Assembly (NCBI GenBank): GCA_934133115.1
Contig: CAKPAV010000027.1
Location: 1-11,245 of the forward strand
Direction of reading: 5' to 3'
DNA: 11,245 nt
Source of the DNA: an uncultured Bacilli bacterium
GTDB taxonomy: Bacteria; Bacillota_I; Bacilli_A; RFN20; CAG-826
The stretch's first letter is position 1. Every line of letters begins with the position of its first letter. The notes beneath the pieces were generated by a model. The model searched no databases. It worked only from the letters and a program-made list of their open reading frames with translations, and had not been told where the DNA came from. A program made the translations under genes and the position numbers. Positions 1 to 5,895 of this stretch are shown here, one piece after another.

Positions 1-434
1 TCGTTTGATAATGTTTCTCTAAATTGTTCTAATAATTCATTTTTATTATCAATTGATAAATTACTTGTCGCTTCTTCAAATGCTTTATCAATTTCTAATT
101 CCTCTTTAGAATTATCATATCCTTCGAGATTACATTTAATTTTAAAATTTAAACAATCGTCCACAATATGATAATCATAATTATCAATAACTAATTTAAG
201 TGATTTTAAACTACCAATAACATTGCCTGGAACAATTAAATCAATGTCTAAAGTATCCACAAAAGGGAAACAATGTTCATCACAAGAACATTCTCCAGTA
301 ATACCAATTTTCCCCATTACATGAATTCCTTCTTTTACTTTTACATAATTAAAAGCATTTTCTAATACTACAGAATTAACTTTTTGCGGAGCTTCTTTTA
401 ATTGAATTCTTTTATCAAATATATAACTATTCAT
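1..434 (-). CDS. SpoVID/SPOCS-like domain protein, 5' part only
   Basis: The gene reads leftward from an ATG at 434-432 and leaves the window, so only about 144 N-terminal residues are visible and the stop is unseen. The start is supported by AGGTGAT a few bases upstream. The visible part looks like a small beta-rich domain: a segment of alternating polar and hydrophobic residues (VKVKEGIHVMGKIGITGEC), then FPFVDTLDIDLIVPGNVI, then LKLVIDNYDYHIVDDCLNFK, ending in an acidic tail. This order (a 'V-G-l-l-GE' strand, an 'f-v-i-p' strand, an 'FDY-like' strand, then 'L-x-l-x-l-x-G') resembles the SPOCS (DUF3794) domain at the N-terminus of the spore-coat protein SpoVID. It has no signal peptide or membrane segment. 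The family match is from memory of the pattern and is tentative; a lineage-specific cytosolic protein is the alternative. It is divergent from the metal-binding gene at 559, with a 124-bp shared upstream region. Confidence 0.5.
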   Translation of the reverse strand, partial: MNSYIFDKRIQLKEAPQKVNSVVLENAFNYVKVKEGIHVMGKIGITGECSCDEHCFPFVDTLDIDLIVPGNVIGSLKSLKLVIDNYDYHIVDDCLNFKIKCNLEGYDNSKEELEIDKAFEEATSNLSIDNKNELLEQFRETLSN

Positions 435-492
435 TTTATCACCTAATATATTTTATTTTTTAGATTAAAATTTATGATATAAAGTTAATTAA

Positions 493-520
493 TTGACATT
501 ATAAAAAAAAGAATTATAAT
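493..520 (+). promoter_or_regulatory. Sigma-A promoter for the HMA gene
   Basis: A perfect -35 box TTGACA (493-498) and a perfect -10 box TATAAT (515-520) are separated by 16 bp. Transcription would start near 527, about 30 bases before the HMA start codon. A perfect dyad lies directly over the predicted start site. Confidence 0.8.
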
Positions 521-524
521 TTCA

Positions 525-546
525 TTAGTTAGATGATACTAACTAA
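525..546 (+). promoter_or_regulatory. Palindromic operator candidate over the start site
   Basis: TTAGTTAG (525-532) and CTAACTAA (539-546) form a perfect 8-bp inverted repeat with a 6-base spacer, placed between the -10 box and the Shine-Dalgarno sequence. A protein bound here would block transcription of the metal-binding gene. The half-site resembles the TTAGGTTAG halves of DtxR/MntR-family (iron or manganese repressor) sites, but the spacing differs. It is not the TACAnnTGTA motif of CopY. The repressor identity is inference. Confidence 0.5.
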
Positions 547-558
547 GGAGTGAATAAT

Positions 559-786
559 ATGCTATTTTTCAAGAAAAAAGATTATAAAGAAATAACTATA
601 CCTGTTGAAGGTATGAAATGCGGAATGTGTGAAGCACATGTTAATGACATTATTCGTAAAAATTTTGATGTTAAAAACGTTAAAGCTTCTGCAAGGAAAA
701 ACAATGTCGTCATTAAATATGAAAATGATTTAGATTTAGATTTAATGAAAGAAAAATTAAAAGAATTTGGTTATGATATGAAATGA
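559..786 (+). CDS. Small heavy-metal-associated (HMA) domain protein
   Basis: This is a 75-aa cytosolic protein that is essentially one HMA ferredoxin-like fold. After a basic start (MLFFKKKDYK) comes the metal-binding loop GMKCGMCEAHV, whose Cys21 and Cys24 would bind a soft metal ion such as Cu(I). The C-terminal part ends in the family-typical LKEFGYDMK. CopZ-type chaperones and the N-terminal domains of CPx-type ATPases have this architecture, but no ATPase lies next to it, so the metal and the partner are unproven. A GTG at 550 in the same frame would add three residues, but it overlaps AAGGAG (545-550). The ATG at 559 sits 8 bases after that Shine-Dalgarno and is the preferred start. 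The gene is monocistronic, with its own promoter, operator-like dyad and terminator, and ends in TGA. The GMCEAHVN variant of the loop is, as I recall, common in small Firmicutes HMA proteins. Confidence 0.85.
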   Translation: MLFFKKKDYKEITIPVEGMKCGMCEAHVNDIIRKNFDVKNVKASARKNNVVIKYENDLDLDLMKEKLKEFGYDMK

Positions 787-810
787 TCATATTCAATATA
801 ACTAATTATT

Positions 811-849
811 AACTATGGTATCTCTAATTTGCTACCATAGTTTTTATTT
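811..849 (+). terminator. Rho-independent terminator after the HMA gene
   Basis: AACTATGGTA (811-820) pairs perfectly with TACCATAGTT (833-842) around a 12-base loop. The T-rich run TTTTTATTT begins at 841, within the stem end. It lies 25 bases after the HMA stop codon. Confidence 0.85.
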
Positions 850-922
850 ACAACTTTTTTTACATCGTTAAATTGCTGCTTTACAAGTTATTTAGTAAAA
901 TAATGTCGTAAGGAGAATAATT

Positions 923-1093
923 ATGCCATATAAAACATTTGTAATCGATTATCATCCTAGAGCTGATATTATGTCTAAAAAACTTGAAGAAAAAATCAAT
1001 GAACTTGAAGAGGAAAATTATGAGTTCATATCTTTTTCTATTACCAATAGCGCTAAAGCGATAATTGTTGTTAAGGAAAAAGAAATTCAATAA
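923..1093 (+). CDS. 56-aa DUF4177-like protein
   Basis: A short gene starts at ATG 923, 7 bases after a strong TAAGGAG (909-915), and ends at TAA 1091-1093. The product begins MPYKTFVIDYHPRADIM, has a charged amphipathic helix (KKLEEKINELEEENY) and finishes with two strands (EFISFSITN and KAIIVVKEKE). This strand-helix-strand plan, with 'L-x-x-x-I-N-E-L-x-x-x-x-Y-E-F-I-S' in the middle, matches what I know of DUF4177 proteins (about 55 aa, usually 'LNELGxEGWELVSV'). It has no signal peptide, membrane segment or cysteine. The function of the family is unknown to me. The stop codon is part of the Shine-Dalgarno of the next gene, so the two are almost certainly co-transcribed and coupled. I could not find a convincing promoter in 850-905. 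Confidence 0.7.
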   Translation: MPYKTFVIDYHPRADIMSKKLEEKINELEEENYEFISFSITNSAKAIIVVKEKEIQ

Positions 1094-1101
1094 GGAGTAT
1101 T

Positions 1102-1311
1102 ATGAAAACTAATAAGAAAACTAATAAAGAAACAAGATTTGTTGAAGTATATAAAGAAGACACAACTGTTTTTGGCGCCGATAAGTCATTAATAGTCGAT
1201 AAAAAAACTGGCGTTACTTATTTAATAATATGTAATACATATGGAACAGGTATCACACCATTATTAGACAAAAATGGTAAACCAGTTATAGCATTATTAG
1301 TTGATAAATAA
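1102..1311 (+). CDS. 69-aa DUF6440-like protein
   Basis: The product is a small basic-start protein (MKTNKKTNKETRFVEVYKED) followed by beta-rich sequence with the landmarks LIVDKKTGVTYLIICN, then Y-G-T-G-I-T-P-L-L-D-K-N-G-K-P-V. The pairing of 'VDKxTGVxYL' with 'G-x-T-P-L-L-D-x-x-G-K-P-V' is the signature I associate with the DUF6440 family, whose role is unknown. The length is full for that family. It starts at ATG 1102 with AAGGAG at 1092-1097; that Shine-Dalgarno overlaps the TAA of the upstream 56-aa gene, so translation is probably coupled. It ends at 1311, only 5 bases from the end of the convergent TerB-like gene, with no terminator hairpin in between. The transcript may therefore run antisense into that gene. 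Confidence 0.75.
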   Translation: MKTNKKTNKETRFVEVYKEDTTVFGADKSLIVDKKTGVTYLIICNTYGTGITPLLDKNGKPVIALLVDK

Positions 1312-1316
1312 TTTAT

Positions 1317-1787
1317 TTAAAGATCAAAACGATCACGAACTACACCACAAAGTGAAGTAATAAATAATTCTTCATTTTGGGCTAAATTATTATCTATTAA
1401 AGCAACTGCGGTTGTGAAGTATAAAAATTGAACAGCATCTTGTCTATCTGTTAATGATTGAAATACTTGGATGGTTTTATTACGCCATTCTTGCTTATTA
1501 TATTTGAGCATTCGATTAAAAAAATCATCATATGTAAAATTATCCCCTGCTTCAATAATTTTTTGCATGGCATAATATTCTTGATTAGATATTTTCCCAT
1601 CATTACAAGCAACACACGCAAATGCACCCATAACTACATCATAAGCAGTTTGTTTATCAAATCCCTCGTTATATATTAATCGACGATATAAATCATTTGC
1701 TAAACTAGCAACACAAGAATTACCTTCTTGTTCAATTCTTCTTTCAGTATTATTTTTAATTGTTTCAAAAATTTCATATGCGTACAT
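1317..1787 (-). CDS. TerB-like cytosolic protein
   Basis: This is a 156-aa, mainly alpha-helical protein without signal peptide or membrane segment. The segment AYDVVMGAFACVACNDGKIS followed by NQEYYAMQKIIE has the 'A-x-x-x-x-D-G-x-I-x-x-x-E' pattern of the first TerB helix pair, where the Asp and Glu could hold a metal. A second such half follows near TTAVALIDNNLAQNEELFI. TerB-like domains occur in tellurite/phage-stress proteins and in many uncharacterised Firmicutes proteins, so no specific function is claimed. An in-frame ATG at 1796 lies only 1 base from AAAGGAG (1804-1798), too close for initiation; the ATG at 1787 is 10 bases away and is the better start. It converges with the DUF6440-like gene and is read from its own weak promoter. 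Confidence 0.6.
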   Translation of the reverse strand: MYAYEIFETIKNNTERRIEQEGNSCVASLANDLYRRLIYNEGFDKQTAYDVVMGAFACVACNDGKISNQEYYAMQKIIEAGDNFTYDDFFNRMLKYNKQEWRNKTIQVFQSLTDRQDAVQFLYFTTAVALIDNNLAQNEELFITSLCGVVRDRFDL

Positions 1788-1814
1788 TAATAACATACTC
1801 CTTTACGTAATATT

Positions 1815-1843
1815 ATTTTATAAGATAAAATATTTTAATTCAA
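1815..1843 (-). promoter_or_regulatory. Possible promoter for the TerB-like gene
   Basis: On the minus strand TTGAAT (1843-1838) and TAAAAT (1820-1815) are 17 bp apart. The predicted start would be only a few bases from the Shine-Dalgarno, leaving a very short leader. In DNA this AT-rich such matches arise easily, so support is moderate at best. Confidence 0.35.
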
Positions 1844-1849
1844 TAATTT

Positions 1850-1887
1850 ATAAAAGACTTGAATTTTTAGAAAGAAAATTCAAGTCT
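1850..1887 (-). terminator. Terminator of the surface operon
   Basis: AGACTTGAATTTT (1855-1867) pairs perfectly over 13 bp with 1875-1887 around a 7-base loop. Read on the minus strand the stem is followed by TTTATAAATT. It lies 33 bases after the EEP stop and ends the leftward operon, isolating it from the TerB-like gene. Confidence 0.8.
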
Positions 1888-1920
1888 CGGTATTATTAAC
1901 TTAAAATTAAATTATCCCTA

Positions 1921-2895
1921 TTATTTATAAGTGAAATTAGCGTGTACAAAGAAATGATCACTAGCAAAATCGCTTTCTTTGTTTCCTTCATTATTCATAA
2001 TTACAAAGTTATTAATTTCAAATTTGTCTTTAGAAGAGAATATATAATCAATTGGTGAATATGGATGTTCACGTGTTGATTCATCTAATTCTTTTCCATA
2101 ATTATGGAATGTACACATTTTTTGGCTGTCCTTATAACTTGCCCAAGAATCATCAAAATATTCTAAACATGCTTGATATGTTTCATTTTCTTCTTCACGC
2201 CAATAATTTAAATCTCCCGTAAAGAAACCTGGAACATTAAGCTTTTTCATATGATTAATTACTTGTAAGCAAGAATTTTTACGACATAATTTAGTATTAT
2301 TTGTTTCTGTCGCTTCACCATTCATATTTCCATAAGCATGATTATACTCTAAATGAGCATTAAAATAGCTTATATCTTTATTGGTATATCTATCGGTTAA
2401 TAAAGCCCATGAGCATACACGAGGGAATGAAGCGCCCCATTCGGAAGCAATATATCCGCTTGAGGCATTTTCATCATCACCAAACCAAAATGTTCCGCTT
2501 TCTTTAATAGTAAAACGATCTAATTTAATAAAGATACCACTGGCTTCAGGAAAACTACCACCTCGAGATTGATAAATATGTTGATAGCCATATTCTTCGA
2601 GACTACTTTCTAAAGCAAGTGTCCAACCTTCTCCTTCTTCTTGCACTCCAAGTAAATCAGGCATAACACTAATAATTTGATTTTTTACTAATTCATGATA
2701 ATAGTTGTTATTTTGGTGTCCTTGATCAAGGTTACAAGACATTACTGTGATTGATTCATTGACTTCAGTTTCGGTATTACCGTTACTAGAATTTGAAGTT
2801 GAAGAAGAGTTTGATGTACTAGCAGAACTTTTATTGCACGAAGTGACCGCTAGTAAACCCATTAATAAAATAATTGATTTGTATTTATTTTTCAT
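1921..2895 (-). CDS. Lipoprotein EEP-family hydrolase (phosphatase/nuclease fold)
   Basis: This 324-aa protein carries a lipoprotein signal peptide with lipobox VTSC (lipidated Cys20), a Ser/Thr/Asn-rich linker (about 21-47) and an endonuclease/exonuclease/phosphatase domain. All catalytic landmarks are visible: Asn55 in SCNLDQG, Glu86 in GVQEE, His181 in NAHLEY, Asp228 and Asn230 in TGDLNYW, Asp283 in PIDYIF, and Asp313/His314 in SDHFF. It should therefore be an active Mg-dependent phosphodiesterase or phosphomonoesterase outside the membrane. The family also includes nucleases, sphingomyelinases and inositol-phosphate phosphatases, so the substrate is unknown. Its place after three glycan-binding or glycan-cleaving genes suggests phosphorylated glycans or glycolipids (inference). 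In the same frame an ATG at 2943 exists inside the upstream gene, but AGAGGTG (2907-2901) and the signal peptide fix the start at 2895. The Shine-Dalgarno overlaps the stop of the GH3 gene, so translation is coupled. Confidence 0.85.
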   Translation of the reverse strand: MKNKYKSIILLMGLLAVTSCNKSSASTSNSSSTSNSSNGNTETEVNESITVMSCNLDQGHQNNNYYHELVKNQIISVMPDLLGVQEEGEGWTLALESSLEEYGYQHIYQSRGGSFPEASGIFIKLDRFTIKESGTFWFGDDENASSGYIASEWGASFPRVCSWALLTDRYTNKDISYFNAHLEYNHAYGNMNGEATETNNTKLCRKNSCLQVINHMKKLNVPGFFTGDLNYWREEENETYQACLEYFDDSWASYKDSQKMCTFHNYGKELDESTREHPYSPIDYIFSSKDKFEINNFVIMNNEGNKESDFASDHFFVHANFTYK

Positions 2896-2905
2896 AAGTG
2901 CACCT

Positions 2906-5887
2906 CTAAATATTGTCATAACCCATTTGTGAGAAGTCAACATTAACTCCTAATTCATGGTATTCTTCTTCTGTCCAGACACAGTTTGAATTAGCGCAGG
3001 CATAAAGAATATGATGAGCAGCATTTTTTAATAATATAATTGCATCATGAGGAGTTTCATTTGCTAATTTAGAAGCACCGCTAATGGTGTTTTTAAGTAG
3101 CCATAAATCATTTCCACCTCGGATGCCCATATTAACAGGCATTAAGTTAGGATTAATCCAGTCTGTGATTACTACGCCTTTAAATCCCCATTCATGACGA
3201 CATACGCTATTAAGGAAACCATGTGCTCCGCTCCAAACACTACCAATACGCGAGAAAGATGACATAAATCCTAGTCCGCCTTCTTTAACATAAATTTCAA
3301 AAGGACGTAAATAGATTTGACGTATTGATTGTTCATTAGCCCAAACAGTTAAGTTTTGACGTTCAGTTTCTTGGTCATTAAGTGCAATATGTTTAGCATA
3401 AGTAAAGACACCATACTTAGCAGTACCTTTTGCCACATATCCGCCCATACTTCCTGAAAGCATTGGATCTTCACTATAATATTCAAAGTTTCTACCGCCA
3501 GTCGCGCAGCGATGAATATTAAGTCCGGGAGCGTACCAACCAGTTAGTCCCATAGCGGCTCCTTCTTTGCCAATTGATTCACCCATCAATTTAGCGGCAT
3601 CTAAATTCCAAGTTGAAGCTATTACTACTTCACCAACATAGCCAGTCCCCTTAACTTGAATTGAAGCTGGACCATCATCATCATAAGTTAAACGTTTACT
3701 AATTGAATCAATTTTGATAGTTTGGAAACCACCATTATCAACTAAGTCAATTAACTCTTGTTTGGATAGTTGAGCTAAGAGTTGTTCCCAACGCGGATCA
3801 TCATAGTCAGCGCCTTTTAAATCACGCAATGTCAAACCATTCTTTTGATTTAAATCTATATTACCGGTTAATGTTTTATCGGTGCTATATGATTTATTCT
3901 TTAAAGCGTTTTTTGCATTATCTGATATATCATTAGTGTTAATATCAGAAGTTTTTGGGAATGTACCAGCAAAATCACTGCGTGTCATATATTGAATCTT
4001 ATCTTGATGCGGACCATATTCACAATCACTAAATTGATTTTTATAATTGGCTCCACCATCACCTTTTAAGAATCTCACATCATTCTTATATTCAAAAGTA
4101 ATTGTATTTTTATTACTTCCCGTAACTTTAGTTAAAGTATTACAGTCATCACGAAGAGAAAGAACATATGTACCTTTTTCTAAAACATAATTACCATTAT
4201 TGCTATCCCAAGAAGCTAAATCTTCTAAATCAATATCAATACGTGCATAATATGTTTCATTAGGTTTAAGTTCATTGGTTTTAGCATAACCCGCTAATTC
4301 GACATAAGCTTTTTCAATGCCACCTTTATTATATGGAGCGGTTAAATATAATTCCACTACTTCTTTACCTGCTACGTCACCAGTATTTTTCACTGCTACT
4401 TGCACAGATAATTTATTTGTTTCTCCATCAAATTCATATTCTGAAATATGTTTTTCAAATGTTGTATAAGAATATCCTTCACCAAATGAATATTGTACAT
4501 AATCATCATAATTAAAATTATCATCTTCATAAGCTCTTGTAGTGTAATAGCGATATCCAACATAAATACCTTCCCTATATTCAACAATGCTTTTACCTAA
4601 TGAAGAACTAGATTTAGTTGTGTCTGGTCCAAATGATTGGAATGATGGAGCACTTGTAATATCATATGCCCAAGTATCGGCCATTTTACCAGATGGATTA
4701 TATTCACCTGATATGATTTTTGCAACAGCTTTATTACCTGTTAAACCTGGGTGACCAATCCATAATACACTATCGATGCCTTCTTGTTCTAATAATTTTA
4801 ATTCCATAGGATTTGATGAATTAATTAAGATAATTACTTTATCAAAATTTTCTGCTAAGAAATTAATCATATCGGCTTCTCGACTTGTTAATTTACATAA
4901 ATTATGATTTAAATCAGTATCTTCTGAACCGGCACGTGAAATAGCATAAATTGCCACATCACTATATTCTTTAGCGCTATCAAGCAAAGTTTTACCATTT
5001 AAACTTGGGTATGTTTGAGTATATGCTTTTACTTCTGGTTCGTTATCATATGGGAATTTGGTTGGTGCAATTAATAAATTACCATTCTTATCATAAGTAT
5101 TACCTTGGAAAGCATTATATTGACAAGATATATCATAATTACTGTCATTAATACTATATGGTTTCTTATCATAGTAGTTAGCAACGAGGTTATAAATATC
5201 CATATTATATTCAAAACCTTCATCTAACATTGCTTTTTCAAATCTTGTAGCGTGGAAGTCGTTACCATTATAATTACTATTAGTAACAAATACGCCCGAA
5301 CCACCTCCACCATAAAGCATGCCAAATGCCGAACTACCAAAAATGTTGACTTTATTATTTATTTCTTTGTTTAATGGAAGCACATTATTGTTATTTTGAA
5401 GTAATACTGCACCTTCTTTTTCTAAAGTTACTACATTTTCTTTACTTTCCCCAATAGCAAGTTTTGCCGCTTCACTATCATTATTACCACCAGTCTTTTT
5501 ATTTAAGGCTTGCATAAGTGCTTCCCAAGTTGTTGAAAGTACTGGGGCAGCAATACAAGAAAGGGCAATACAAACTCCACAAGTAATCGAAAGAGGTAAT
5601 TTCATAATTTTCCAATTACGTAAACGTTTTGTTTTCTTATCTAATTTTTTTATTGAATCTTTTTTCTCTTGTTTATTTAGTTTATTAATTTTAGCAATTT
5701 GTGCATTCGCTTCTTTTTCTTCATCTTTACTCATTTTATTTTTTGTAAATATAAATACATAAATAAAATAAAATAAGACAAACGCTAATATTGCAACACC
5801 TAAAATATAAATAGCTAATATCCAGTCAAAACTTTTTAGAGGATAACCAGGAACAATTTCCCAATCTAATATTCCATTTAATATCAT
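2906..5887 (-). CDS. Membrane-anchored, circularly permuted GH3 glycosidase
   Basis: This 993-aa enzyme of glycoside hydrolase family 3 hydrolyses terminal sugars, most likely as a beta-glucosidase or beta-xylosidase-type enzyme. The N-terminus has two membrane segments (about 22-48 and 97-119) around a Lys-rich, coiled-coil-like loop (49-96), so the loop is cytosolic and the catalytic part external. The usual C-terminal sandwich comes first (about 150-450), with SRAGSEDTDL holding Glu322, the likely acid/base. An FnIII domain (about 480-600) is next. The barrel comes last (about 685-960): DDDGPAS (735-741), GRNFEYYSEDP (798-808), KHIALNDQETER (832-843) and GVVITDW, with nucleophile Asp909. 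This reversed order is known for some rumen GH3 enzymes, such as Butyrivibrio and Ruminococcus albus beta-glucosidases; the two-segment anchor is less usual. The start is supported by AGGTGAT (5897-5891), which overlaps the upstream stop codon. Exact sugar specificity cannot be read off. Confidence 0.92.
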   Translation of the reverse strand: MILNGILDWEIVPGYPLKSFDWILAIYILGVAILAFVLFYFIYVFIFTKNKMSKDEEKEANAQIAKINKLNKQEKKDSIKKLDKKTKRLRNWKIMKLPLSITCGVCIALSCIAAPVLSTTWEALMQALNKKTGGNNDSEAAKLAIGESKENVVTLEKEGAVLLQNNNNVLPLNKEINNKVNIFGSSAFGMLYGGGGSGVFVTNSNYNGNDFHATRFEKAMLDEGFEYNMDIYNLVANYYDKKPYSINDSNYDISCQYNAFQGNTYDKNGNLLIAPTKFPYDNEPEVKAYTQTYPSLNGKTLLDSAKEYSDVAIYAISRAGSEDTDLNHNLCKLTSREADMINFLAENFDKVIILINSSNPMELKLLEQEGIDSVLWIGHPGLTGNKAVAKIISGEYNPSGKMADTWAYDITSAPSFQSFGPDTTKSSSSLGKSIVEYREGIYVGYRYYTTRAYEDDNFNYDDYVQYSFGEGYSYTTFEKHISEYEFDGETNKLSVQVAVKNTGDVAGKEVVELYLTAPYNKGGIEKAYVELAGYAKTNELKPNETYYARIDIDLEDLASWDSNNGNYVLEKGTYVLSLRDDCNTLTKVTGSNKNTITFEYKNDVRFLKGDGGANYKNQFSDCEYGPHQDKIQYMTRSDFAGTFPKTSDINTNDISDNAKNALKNKSYSTDKTLTGNIDLNQKNGLTLRDLKGADYDDPRWEQLLAQLSKQELIDLVDNGGFQTIKIDSISKRLTYDDDGPASIQVKGTGYVGEVVIASTWNLDAAKLMGESIGKEGAAMGLTGWYAPGLNIHRCATGGRNFEYYSEDPMLSGSMGGYVAKGTAKYGVFTYAKHIALNDQETERQNLTVWANEQSIRQIYLRPFEIYVKEGGLGFMSSFSRIGSVWSGAHGFLNSVCRHEWGFKGVVITDWINPNLMPVNMGIRGGNDLWLLKNTISGASKLANETPHDAIILLKNAAHHILYACANSNCVWTEEEYHELGVNVDFSQMGYDNI

Positions 5888-5895
5888 ATTATCAC

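Noticed and set aside
550..558. GTG start for the HMA gene
   Set aside because: The GTG overlaps the AAGGAG Shine-Dalgarno; the ATG at 559 has correct spacing.
881..1090. 69-codon minus-strand frame
   Set aside because: It is antisense to the 56-aa DUF4177-like gene, which has the strong SD and a plausible family pattern.
2896..2943. 16-residue N-terminal extension of the EEP protein
   Set aside because: It would lie within the GH3 coding end and bury the lipoprotein signal; the SD supports the start at 2895.
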